Source: Niastella vici (GTDB taxonomy: Bacteria; Bacteroidota; Bacteroidia; Chitinophagales; Chitinophagaceae). From it: a stretch of 64,000 bases of DNA. Of the stretch, positions 18,199 to 26,897 are shown one piece after another (position 1 is the first letter of the stretch; the number at the start of each line of letters is the position of its first letter). Both the position numbers and the translations under genes were made by a program. The stretch spans positions 248,001 through 312,000 of the forward strand of contig NZ_LVYD01000102.1 in NCBI RefSeq assembly GCF_002077945.1, in the 5' to 3' direction. The notes beneath the pieces are model-generated. The model was not told where the DNA came from, ran no database searches, and saw only the letters and a program-made list of their open reading frames with translations.

Positions 18199-18765
18199 AT
18201 TGAATTGTTTTTCGTCTGAAGTGTGGGACAAATGTAAGGAAAGTTTTTGCATTTGCAACATCGCTGCAATTTGTTGGGGCAACTAATTTTCAAGCACTCA
18301 GACCTGGGGCGGTACCCTGTACCAGGGCGCGCCCTTCCTTCATAAAAGTGCTTTTGGTTGCACCGGTGGCGTTGCAACCAATCACGATGCTGTTCATCCG
18401 AACAATTGCAATTATTCATCATATTTCGCATACCCATGTTGTTACCGATACCGTAAATCAATTTCCTGATTGCGTAAGCGTTTTTTACAGCCAGCCCTTT
18501 TCTTTGCACCACGATTTCATTCTCCTTCCACATTGACAAATAAAATTTAATACCGGCGAAACCCGGTAGCTGTTATAACCTTTTCCAACTAATTACCTGT
18601 TTATCGTACCTGCGCTGTTACGGAAGGAGAACCAAATACAGTGTAGCGTATGCCTAAACAGGTTCTTTTTATTTTATAAAGCGGTTCTCCCCTGCCACAA
18701 CCCGTTCACTTTATTTTAAACGACCATACGATAGATAGCAATTGGGATTTATTAAATGAAAAACA
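18199..18765. other. Intergenic region upstream of the siderophore receptor
   Basis: No gene that I can support. A 114-codon open frame on the minus strand (18195-18539) overlaps the oxidoreductase start and shows no motif. An 8-bp perfect inverted repeat, GGAGAACC (18626-18633) and GGTTCTCC (18683-18690), lies about 80-140 bp before the TonB receptor start and could be an operator or part of a leader hairpin. No canonical Fur box was found by eye. Confidence 0.45.
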
Positions 18766-21198
18766 ATGAAGATCATGCTCCGTTTTTCCCTTTTATTAAT
18801 TTTTATTTCCGGTTTGAACTCAGCCCTGCTGGCACAGCAACATGGCACGCTGCAGGGAAAAGTGATTACCGCCGATGGTAAACCGGCTGAAAGTATTACG
18901 GTAGGAATTGCCAATAAAAGAATGGCCACCGCCACCAACCAACAGGGAGAATACAAACTGGCAGGTATAAAACCCGGCAGCTATACGATACAGGTAACCG
19001 CTGTTGGACTGAAAACAGTTGACAAAACCGTTACCCTGAATGACGGTGAAATACTGGTGACCGATTTTATATTGACCGAAAACCACGCAACCCTACAGGA
19101 AGTGGTGATCGCGGCCGCCAAAAACAAACCGCTGACCGATGGATACGAGACTGTGGCCAAAATGCCATTGGGCCGCCTGGAAAATCCACAGGTATATACT
19201 TCTATTTCCAAAGACATCATCAAAGAACAGCTCATTACCGATTTCGGAAATGTACTAAAGAATACACCAGGTTTATATAAAATACAGGGCAACCGTGGTA
19301 TCAATTCCGATGGCGCCTCCTATTATTCACTTCGTGGTTTCCGTACTGAAGCTTCTATGATCGATGGCGTTCCGGCTCAAACAAACGGCGAAATGGATCC
19401 CGCAAACGTAGAAAAGATTGAAGTGCTTAAGGGGCCCTCCACTACATTATACGGCGGTTCGGTTACCTCTTTGGGTGGTTTGATCAATATTGTCACTAAG
19501 AAACCCATCGATACTTTCGGCGGTGAAATTTTGTACAGCACCGGCAGCTATAATTTGAACCGGGTAACGGCTGATATTTATGGGAAGGCCAATAAAGAAG
19601 GCAATGTTTTGTTCCGGCTGAACGCTGCTTACCAGAACCAGCAAAGCTGGCAGGATGCAGGGTTCAGAAAATCACTGTTCTTTGCACCGGCTGTTGAGAT
19701 CCGCGCCAGCAATAACTTCAGGATTAACCTGAACGGGGAATTCTATAATGCAGAAATGACCAGTCCTTCGGTAGTTTTTTTGAACCGCACCCGCCTGTTT
19801 GTTGCACATACGCCTGATGAGTTAGGGTTTAACTGGAACCGGTCGTACACTACCAACGACCTTACCATGAAAACGCCTACGGTCAACATGCGCGCGATAG
19901 CAACCTATAAAATAAATAACGACTGGACCTCCCAAACCATTCTCAGCAACAACTCACGGAAGTCTGATGGTTATTATCAATATGAGTTCATCCGTAAAAA
20001 CACCGACGACACCCTGGAACGCAACATTACCCTCCAAAACACCATCAGCACCACCCTCGACATTCAGCAGAACTTTACCGGCCGTTTTTCCACCGGCCGG
20101 GTAAAACACCGCCTGCTGGTTGGACTGGATTATGTTCGCACAAAAGTGAACAACGACAATTCTCCTTATATTGTTTTTGACTATATAAATGGTACTGATA
20201 TCCTGGACAGGAATTATGGAAAAATTTCCCGTTATGCAGTTGATCAGAAAATTGCAGCTTCCATAGATGCCGGTACAAAGAACCACACCTATACCGACAT
20301 GGTCAGCGCTTATGTTTCGGAAGTGGTGAACATCACCGATGAACTGATCGCCATGGTAAGCCTGCGGGTTGATGGTTTCGACAGCAAAGGCACCCGCAAC
20401 CATTATGCCGATACCATTCTGGCCAATACCAACTATAATCAAACGACATTCTCGCACAAATACGGTCTGGTATACCAACTGGTAAAGAACAAGGTATCAT
20501 TGTTTGCCAATTATATGAATGGTTTTATTTACCTGGCGCCTGTTACCCAGCCAACAACACCCATCGGCATTGCTTCAGGTGTAATGAAACCGCAACATGC
20601 CGGTCAGTTTGAAGGCGGCGTAAAACTCGATCTGTTGAACAATAAGCTCAATATCACCGCCAGCTATTATGACATTAAGGCAACCAACATGACCCGGGTA
20701 GAGCCCACTGTTATCCAAACCAAAACCTATAACATCACCGTTCAGGACGGCACCCAATTCAGTAAAGGATTTGAATTGGAAGTACAGGGCAGTCCGATTG
20801 ATGGATTAAACATTTTGGCCGGTTACAGTTATAACGACAGCAAATTAACAAAGGCAACTGCCGCCCTCGATGGAAGACGGCCTGCATTTGCGGGTCCCCG
20901 CAACCTGGCCAATGCCTGGATCAGTTATACACTATTAAATGGTAAAGCAAAAGGATTGGGTGCTGGCATTGGTGGTAATTATGTCGATAAACACCTTACC
21001 GCCAATTCATCCGCTACCGGCGTATTCACCCTGCCTTCTTACACCTTATTAAATGGAACTATATTCTATGATGCCCGCTGGTATCGCCTCGGTGTTAAGG
21101 TCGACAATGCCACCAACGAATTATATTTTGTAGGTCAGGGCGTGTTAAGCGCGCAAATGCCGCGCAGCTTCACTGCCAATGTCACTATAAAATTCTAG
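18766..21198 (+). CDS. TonB-dependent siderophore receptor
   Basis: 810-aa outer-membrane receptor that should import a ferric siderophore using TonB energy. Order: signal peptide (1-24, ending LLAQ); carboxypeptidase-regulatory-like beta-sandwich at 27-110 (GTLQGKVITADGKPAESITV); plug at about 125-245 with NVLKNTPGLYKIQGNRGI, YYSLRGFRTEASMIDGVPAQ and VEKIEVLKGPSTTLYGG; then a 22-strand barrel ending in SFTANVTIKF with terminal Phe. The plug is of the FhuE/FpvA siderophore type rather than SusC type. It sits directly before the siderophore biosynthesis operon on the same strand but is separated by a strong terminator and a 570-bp gap, so it is probably a separate transcription unit that takes up the cognate siderophore. 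Confidence 0.93.
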   Translation: MKIMLRFSLLLIFISGLNSALLAQQHGTLQGKVITADGKPAESITVGIANKRMATATNQQGEYKLAGIKPGSYTIQVTAVGLKTVDKTVTLNDGEILVTDFILTENHATLQEVVIAAAKNKPLTDGYETVAKMPLGRLENPQVYTSISKDIIKEQLITDFGNVLKNTPGLYKIQGNRGINSDGASYYSLRGFRTEASMIDGVPAQTNGEMDPANVEKIEVLKGPSTTLYGGSVTSLGGLINIVTKKPIDTFGGEILYSTGSYNLNRVTADIYGKANKEGNVLFRLNAAYQNQQSWQDAGFRKSLFFAPAVEIRASNNFRINLNGEFYNAEMTSPSVVFLNRTRLFVAHTPDELGFNWNRSYTTNDLTMKTPTVNMRAIATYKINNDWTSQTILSNNSRKSDGYYQYEFIRKNTDDTLERNITLQNTISTTLDIQQNFTGRFSTGRVKHRLLVGLDYVRTKVNNDNSPYIVFDYINGTDILDRNYGKISRYAVDQKIAASIDAGTKNHTYTDMVSAYVSEVVNITDELIAMVSLRVDGFDSKGTRNHYADTILANTNYNQTTFSHKYGLVYQLVKNKVSLFANYMNGFIYLAPVTQPTTPIGIASGVMKPQHAGQFEGGVKLDLLNNKLNITASYYDIKATNMTRVEPTVIQTKTYNITVQDGTQFSKGFELEVQGSPIDGLNILAGYSYNDSKLTKATAALDGRRPAFAGPRNLANAWISYTLLNGKAKGLGAGIGGNYVDKHLTANSSATGVFTLPSYTLLNGTIFYDARWYRLGVKVDNATNELYFVGQGVLSAQMPRSFTANVTIKF

Positions 21199-21247
21199 CG
21201 TTTTTTATTCCATGTGATAACACATCAGAGAGCAACGTTCCATTTGC

Positions 21248-21279
21248 AACGGTCCCGGTTACACCAGGACCGTTTTTTT
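21248..21279 (+). terminator. Rho-independent terminator after the siderophore receptor
   Basis: AACGGTCC (21248-21255) pairs perfectly with GGACCGTT (21267-21274), followed by a run of seven T in total. It lies 50 bp after the receptor stop. Confidence 0.85.
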
Positions 21280-21770
21280 GTACCACATCATTACTGTATA
21301 TAGCACATGCATTTGTTACGCCAATGTAATTTTTGGCATTGTGATAAAACTTTTCCTGTTCTCGTAACTATTCAATTGATTTAGTATTTAAATTGCGTAC
21401 GCGTTTTACTTCTCCTTCCAATCACTAGCAAATGATTGCATACGCATTCATTTGAAAATAATCCGGTTTTATAGAATTCAGTTTCGTTATAGCATTGGCT
21501 CTGCCAATTCTATAACCGGCCATGGTTTTGCCAGTTTTAATTTTCACTGTTAAAATTTACTGTAGCAACTAAACGCTTTTCAGCGTGCAGGATACTTATG
21601 CTGTGAAATAGCCATCGCAGCGTACAGGGATGTTATTGCCCATAGGGAAACGAAGCAGGAGGCATGAAGTAAGAGGTACGAAATACAGGTCCTTCCTACT
21701 TCTTACCTCTTATTTCTGAAACATTATAAACAAGAATAAACATTCAACCATTAGACACAAATTAATAAAC
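21280..21770 (+). promoter_or_regulatory. Leader region of the siderophore biosynthesis operon with alternative hairpins
   Basis: No gene. Segment 1 (21463-21478, CCGGTTTTATAGAATT), segment 2 (21486-21499, GTTATAGCATTGGC) and segment 3 (21503-21519) compete: segment 3 pairs with segment 2 at 13 of 14 positions around a 3-nt loop, or with segment 1 over 14 bp with a 2-nt bulge. A second inverted repeat, AAGTAAGAGGTA-type arms at about 21667-21716, lies closer to the first gene. The arrangement resembles an attenuator but no strong U-run follows. Confidence 0.4.
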
Positions 21771-22916
21771 ATGGAAATCATTGCCATTCCAACACCGGCG
21801 CCCCCCGACTTGTCGGGGCAGGGTATTACAGGTCCAGGCGTGTTGCCACCGCCTATGAGTCCAGTGATCATTGAAGTTTCACAAAAAGAAAGAACGGCCA
21901 TTTCAAGCGTGGCTAATATGCTAATCAAAGCGTTTGGTCATTATGAAAACCCCGATTACATTTCTTCTTTACACCTGAACGCGTTCCAGCTATTGCCCGA
22001 ACGCATTGCGATCATCCTAAGCCGTTTTGGCACTGATTTCTCAGGCAGTCAGTATGGCGCCCTGGTTTTCAGAGGCCTTACCGATGTAGATCATGATGCA
22101 CTTGGCCCTACCCCGCCCTCCTGGAAAGAAACCGATTATAGCAGGCTGATAAAATATGGATTCATCTGTTCTTTACTGCATGGCGGTATTCCTTCAAAAC
22201 CTGTTCAATATTATGCCCAGCGCAAAGGCGGCGGGCTGCTGCATGCCGTTATACCCGACGAGAAAATGAACTTTACACAAACCGGTTCCGGTTCGCGCAC
22301 CGATCTGTTTGTGCATACCGAGGATGCCTTTTTATTTAACCAGGCCGATTTTCTGAGCTTCCTTTTCCTGCGTAATGAAGAACAGGTGCCTTCTACCCTG
22401 TATTCCATCCGTTCGCATGGCGATACCAATGAAATGATGGCGGAATTGTTCAGCCCTATTTACAAATGCCCCAAAGACGCCAACTACACCAGTGAAGAAA
22501 ATGCGGGTGATGAAGTGACCACTTCTATATTATATGGCAACCGCAAGCGGCCCTTTATTCGCTTTGATGCGGCTGAACAGATCTATAATGAAAAGGCCAA
22601 TCAAACACCTGAAGCCATGAATAATCTCATTCGTTTTTGGGAGGACGCCCGTCAACTCATTTACAACGATTTCATTCCCGACTCGGGCGATCTCATTTTT
22701 GTAAACAACCATTTGTGCGCGCATGGCCGCAACTCCTTTATTGCCGGTTATCGTAACGAGAACGGACAACTGGTGAAATGCGAACGCCGCCTCATGCTAC
22801 GGATGATGAGCAAGACCAGTCTCATCAACATCAGCCCGGTTACGCATACCGATGATCCTTATTTCATCATGGAAGAACATTACGGCAAATTGTTTCCCAA
22901 CGAATCTTTAAAATAG
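21771..22916 (+). CDS. Fe(II)/2-oxoglutarate-dependent amino acid hydroxylase (clavaminate-synthase-like, lysine hydroxylase KDO type)
   Basis: 381-aa non-haem iron oxygenase of the clavaminate synthase/TauD-like group. The iron ligands are visible as His182 and Glu184 in FVHTEDAF and His318 in CAHGRNSF; the 2-oxoglutarate Arg is in the RRLMLRMM segment. The substrate lid and fold are like VioC and AsnO and like the lysine hydroxylases (KDO) known from Chitinophaga and Niastella, which hydroxylate free L-lysine at C4. The decarboxylase gene starts 14 bp downstream, so hydroxylysine to hydroxycadaverine is the likely flow. The N-terminus contains a palindrome, CCCCGACTTGTCGGGG (21803-21818), encoding a Pro/Gly-rich stretch not expected in the family, perhaps an inserted repeat element. 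Lysine as substrate is inference. Confidence 0.85.
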   Translation: MEIIAIPTPAPPDLSGQGITGPGVLPPPMSPVIIEVSQKERTAISSVANMLIKAFGHYENPDYISSLHLNAFQLLPERIAIILSRFGTDFSGSQYGALVFRGLTDVDHDALGPTPPSWKETDYSRLIKYGFICSLLHGGIPSKPVQYYAQRKGGGLLHAVIPDEKMNFTQTGSGSRTDLFVHTEDAFLFNQADFLSFLFLRNEEQVPSTLYSIRSHGDTNEMMAELFSPIYKCPKDANYTSEENAGDEVTTSILYGNRKRPFIRFDAAEQIYNEKANQTPEAMNNLIRFWEDARQLIYNDFIPDSGDLIFVNNHLCAHGRNSFIAGYRNENGQLVKCERRLMLRMMSKTSLINISPVTHTDDPYFIMEEHYGKLFPNESLK

Positions 22917-22930
22917 TAACCGCATCATCA

Positions 22931-24481
22931 ATGGAAAAACAAACCCTGATCTCCATATACGCCACAGAGCTGCCCGAAAATGAAACAGACGATACCTCCT
23001 GCAACGATATTTTTTATGAAGACACCGAAACCGATTACCGCCTGGCCATCAGGGCGGCGGCAGAACAGGTCTCGGGCTTTTTAAAGAACAATAAAAAACC
23101 GTTCAGCGGTATAAAACCGGCTATGCTGCTGGCTGAATTTGAAAACGTCAATCTCGAAAACCCACTGCCCGACTACAAAAGCCTGTTTGAGGAAGTGAAT
23201 GCGCTGTACATAAAACATGCTACTGCCTTTCATTTACCACAGTACATTGCGCATTTGAATTGTCCCGTGGTGATACCGGCGCTGGCGGCTGAAGTGATCA
23301 TCAGCGCCATTAACTCATCGCAGGACACTTACGACCAAAGCGCGGGCGGTACATTTATTGAACGCCGCCTTATTGACTGGACGGGCCAACAGATCGGCTA
23401 CAACAACCAGTGCGATGGGGTATTTACCGGTGGTGGTTCGCAAAGCAATATGATGGGCTTGTTACTGGCCCGGGATTATTATGCATTGACCTGGCTGAAC
23501 CATAATATTAAATTACAGGGGCATCCTGCCAATGCAAACCGGTTCAGGATATTTGTGTCGGAAAAGGCGCATTTCAGCAACCAGAAAAATGCCTCGCTCA
23601 TGGGCCTTGGCGAGCAGGCGATTATAAGGGTTGGAACCGATGAACGCTTCCGGATGGATGCCGCTCAGCTACAACAAGCCATTGTGCAGGAAATAGAACA
23701 GGGCAATATTCCCATTGCGATCGTAGCTACTGCGGGTACTACCGACTTTGGCAATATCGATCCGCTAACCGATATCTCGCGCATTGCCAAACAATTCAAT
23801 ATGTGGGTGCATGTAGATGCCGCTTATGGTTGTGGTTTGTTATTGTCTGAAAAATACCGGCACCTGTTGAACGGTATCGAGCAGGCAGATTCGGTAACGG
23901 TAGATTATCACAAATCGTTCTTTCAACCCATCAGCAGCAGTGCATTCCTGGTAAAGAATAAATTCCATCTCAACATCATTAAGCACCATGCAGACTACCT
24001 GAACCCCAAAGAGCAGGATTACGATGAGCTGCCGGCGCAGATCAATAAATCGATCACCCAAAGCACGCGCCGCTTTGATGCGCTGAAACTCTGGTTTACC
24101 CTGCGTTTAATGGGTAAACAAAAACTAGGGCGGTATACCGACAAGATCATCGACACCACCGAACAGGCGGCCTGCCTGCTCGACAACTCGCATCAATTCG
24201 AGCTATTGAGCCATTCAGATCTGGGCGTGCTGGTTTTCCGGTACATACCCCAACGTACCACGGGCATTGATATAGACGCCATGAACCTTTACATAAAACA
24301 AACAATGTTCTTCAACGGCGAAGTACTGGTGGCCAGCACAAAGGTGAACGGGCAATTCTTCCTAAAGTTCACCATCCTGAACCCGCTCACTGCCATTCAA
24401 CATATTCAAAACATTTTAACCATTATAAAGAAGCATGGAAAAGATTATGAGCAACGCTGCCACACAACGGCAAACAGCTGA
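22931..24481 (+). CDS. PLP-dependent group II amino acid decarboxylase (siderophore diamine formation)
   Basis: 516-aa pyridoxal-phosphate decarboxylase of the DDC/RhbB/DesA group. Lys328 in VDYHKSFFQ should bind PLP; HVDAAYGCGLLLS supplies the Asp-Ala-Ala contact to the cofactor ring; TAGTTDFGNIDPL and GGGSQSNMMGLLLARD are also typical. Relatives make diamines for siderophores: diaminobutyrate to diaminopropane (RhbB) or lysine to cadaverine (DesA). No diaminobutyrate aminotransferase (RhbA) is present in the window, so lysine or hydroxylysine from the preceding oxygenase is the more likely substrate. The gene overlaps the next one by 35-47 bp, indicating tight translational coupling within the operon. 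Confidence 0.92.
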   Translation: MEKQTLISIYATELPENETDDTSCNDIFYEDTETDYRLAIRAAAEQVSGFLKNNKKPFSGIKPAMLLAEFENVNLENPLPDYKSLFEEVNALYIKHATAFHLPQYIAHLNCPVVIPALAAEVIISAINSSQDTYDQSAGGTFIERRLIDWTGQQIGYNNQCDGVFTGGGSQSNMMGLLLARDYYALTWLNHNIKLQGHPANANRFRIFVSEKAHFSNQKNASLMGLGEQAIIRVGTDERFRMDAAQLQQAIVQEIEQGNIPIAIVATAGTTDFGNIDPLTDISRIAKQFNMWVHVDAAYGCGLLLSEKYRHLLNGIEQADSVTVDYHKSFFQPISSSAFLVKNKFHLNIIKHHADYLNPKEQDYDELPAQINKSITQSTRRFDALKLWFTLRLMGKQKLGRYTDKIIDTTEQAACLLDNSHQFELLSHSDLGVLVFRYIPQRTTGIDIDAMNLYIKQTMFFNGEVLVASTKVNGQFFLKFTILNPLTAIQHIQNILTIIKKHGKDYEQRCHTTANS

Positions 24482-26897
24482 GCAAATCAATTACACCGCG
24501 CTCATCAACAGCTTTTGCCGCGAGTTCAGCAACTGGAGCCGGTATGCAGGCATTCCAAAATACGATGAGGTACTGGCCCATTGGTTTCAGCATACAGGCC
24601 ATGCCTTACATCTCCGCATCGATTTTTCAACGATCGGTTCAGAAGTATATATTCCGGTTCAATATTATTCAGAAACCGGGATCCATAGTTTTTATTTTCC
24701 GGTAGCCGAAAAAGAGCTGGCCACAAATTGCATGAGCGAGATCGGGGCGTGCCGTTTTCTGGAGCTGGTGACCCAATATGCAAAGACCGCCTATGCAGAT
24801 GCGGAAGCAACACGCACTGCATTTTTGATGCAGAACAGTATGGAGAACCTGACCATTTTCCTGGATACATTCGAAACCGGTCAACCCGATATTTTTAACC
24901 CACGGCAAAGTTTTATAGAAGCGGAACAATCCCTGTTATTAGGCCATCCCCTGCATCCGCTTACCAAAACAAGAGAGGGATTTACTACCGATGACCTGTT
25001 GCGGTATTCACCTGAAACACAGGCCCGTTTTCCGCTGTATTATTTCTTAATACACCCGGAGCATGTGCAGGAAAAAAGTACGGAAACTACCCTGCCCAGT
25101 GAATTACTTAAACAGGAATTGCTAAGCGCAGCATTAACACCAACAGTAAAAAACCTGCTCAGGGAATATTATGATTACAAAGTGGTGCCCACACATCCCT
25201 GGGAAGCGCAATATTTATTGCAACAACCCGCGGTTCAGGAAATGATGGCAAAAGGGATATTACACAGCCTTGGTGAAGCAGGTTTATTATATGCGGCCAC
25301 CTCTTCGGTGCGCACCGTCTATAACGAACAAAGCGACTTTATGTACAAATTGTCGCTGCATGTAAAGATCACCAACTCTTATCGCGTAAATTACCCGCAT
25401 GAACTGTACCGTGGCCATGACGCCGCCCGATTAATGAAAACCAGCTGGGGCCAGGCATTGCAGCAGCAGTATCCCGGTGTGGAATTCATTACTGATCCGG
25501 CTTATATCATTGTCACCTGGAATGGCGCCGTTATTGACGGATTCACCACCAGCATTCGCCGGAATGTTTTTAAAGGCACTAACGCAAAAAAGAATGTATC
25601 GCTGGTAGCTGCTTTGTGCCAGGACGGTATCGCCGGTAATACGCCGCGCCTGGTGAACATCATTCGCGAGGCAGCGATATTGCGTAACCATTCTGTCAAA
25701 GAAACGGCGCTCGACTGGTTCGCTCAATACCTGCAGATTTGCGTAAAACCGCTGATCGGTATTTTTAATGATTTTGGATTGGGCAGCGAATACCATCAAC
25801 AGAATATTTTACTGGAAATGAATGAACACCTGTTCCCGGCCAAAATATACTTCCGCGATAACCAGGGTTTCTTTTTCCGTGAAGGAAAAATAGCTATGCT
25901 ACAGCAGGCCATTCCTGATTTCGGGAAAGAAAGCCGTTCATTTATTCCCGAAGAACGCATGTACCGGTATTGGGACCACTACCTTATCAGCAATAACCTG
26001 TTTGGCGTAATAAATGCCCTGGGCAAAAATCAACTGGCCGACGAGCGCACGTTGTTGCGCATGCTTTATGAACTATTATTATCACTACGGGATGCAGACA
26101 CAACCGGTTTGGTAAATCATTTTTTAACCAGCCCCAAACTGAACAACAAGGGCAACCTGCTTACCAGCATCAACAACATGGATGAAGCCAGCGCGCCACG
26201 TACCAATCCGGCCGTGTACCGCACCTGGTACAATCCCCTGCACAAATATTTCTTTAGTGATACCCTTATCAATCCCACGTCAAAAGAGATCTTCTACAGC
26301 CGGTATTTCCCAAAGGAAGAGGTGACCATCAGCTTGCGGCCCATCGATCTCGATCGCGATCTGGAAATGCTGCACGAATGGTTCCATCGCGAACATGCTA
26401 TCAGGATCTGGAAGATGAACTGGCCCATTAGTGAGCTGGAGACTTATTACCGCACTTTGTTAGCCGGCGACCTGTTGTATGCCTATATAGGCGAAGCCAA
26501 TGGCGAACCGGGTTTCTATTTTGAAGTGTATTGGGCCATCCGCGACCAGGTAGGCGAATACTATGATGTATTACCCACTGACTATGGTACGCATCAATAC
26601 ATAGCCCCGGTTGACCCTAAAAAGAAATACGTGTCCCCTTCTACCCAATGTATGGTTGATTATGTATTTGCGCAACCACAGGTAGGCAAAATGGTGGGTG
26701 AAGGATCGGTTGATTCGCTGGCCTCCCTTATGAACAAACTGCATGTAGGATTCAGGGTAGAAAAGGTGATAGAAATGCCCCACAAAAAGGCCAACCTGAA
26801 TTTTTGTTACCGCGAATGGTACTGGGCCAAATTTCCACAGAACAAAAACATTACCATCAGCCCACTGGCTGAGCAATCACTCGCAAAAGAAATTTAA
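24435..26897 (+). CDS. NIS siderophore synthetase (IucA/IucC) fused to a siderophore acyltransferase
   Basis: 820-aa two-domain enzyme. Residues 1-600 are an IucA/IucC-type synthetase, with ATP-binding GHPLHPLTKTREGF, THPWEAQYLL, KLSLHVKITNSYR and HQQNILLEMN. Residues about 620-815 are a GNAT-type acyltransferase of the IucB/AlcB/RhbD group, from VTISLRPIDLDRDLEMLHEW to GEGSVDSLASLMNKLHVGFR and a final NFCYREWY. In rhizobactin and schizokinen clusters these are separate genes (RhbC and RhbD types) in the same order. The fusion would couple N-acylation of the hydroxydiamine with amide bond formation to citrate or another carboxylate. The start at 24435 overlaps the decarboxylase by 47 bp; an alternative ATG is at 24447. 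The next gene begins at the base after its stop. Confidence 0.93.
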   Translation: MEKIMSNAATQRQTAEQINYTALINSFCREFSNWSRYAGIPKYDEVLAHWFQHTGHALHLRIDFSTIGSEVYIPVQYYSETGIHSFYFPVAEKELATNCMSEIGACRFLELVTQYAKTAYADAEATRTAFLMQNSMENLTIFLDTFETGQPDIFNPRQSFIEAEQSLLLGHPLHPLTKTREGFTTDDLLRYSPETQARFPLYYFLIHPEHVQEKSTETTLPSELLKQELLSAALTPTVKNLLREYYDYKVVPTHPWEAQYLLQQPAVQEMMAKGILHSLGEAGLLYAATSSVRTVYNEQSDFMYKLSLHVKITNSYRVNYPHELYRGHDAARLMKTSWGQALQQQYPGVEFITDPAYIIVTWNGAVIDGFTTSIRRNVFKGTNAKKNVSLVAALCQDGIAGNTPRLVNIIREAAILRNHSVKETALDWFAQYLQICVKPLIGIFNDFGLGSEYHQQNILLEMNEHLFPAKIYFRDNQGFFFREGKIAMLQQAIPDFGKESRSFIPEERMYRYWDHYLISNNLFGVINALGKNQLADERTLLRMLYELLLSLRDADTTGLVNHFLTSPKLNNKGNLLTSINNMDEASAPRTNPAVYRTWYNPLHKYFFSDTLINPTSKEIFYSRYFPKEEVTISLRPIDLDRDLEMLHEWFHREHAIRIWKMNWPISELETYYRTLLAGDLLYAYIGEANGEPGFYFEVYWAIRDQVGEYYDVLPTDYGTHQYIAPVDPKKKYVSPSTQCMVDYVFAQPQVGKMVGEGSVDSLASLMNKLHVGFRVEKVIEMPHKKANLNFCYREWYWAKFPQNKNITISPLAEQSLAKEI

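Noticed and set aside
18195-18539. 114-codon minus-strand open frame upstream of the oxidoreductase
   Set aside because: No recognisable domain, Cys/Asn/His-rich composition, and it overlaps the oxidoreductase start. A different frame (18290-18397) gives a 35-residue peptide that looks more protein-like but is too short to support.
18600-21770. Fur boxes before the receptor and the biosynthesis operon
   Set aside because: Searched by eye for GATAATGATAATCATTATC-like palindromes; none found. The inverted repeats present do not match the consensus, so iron regulation is not claimed from sequence.
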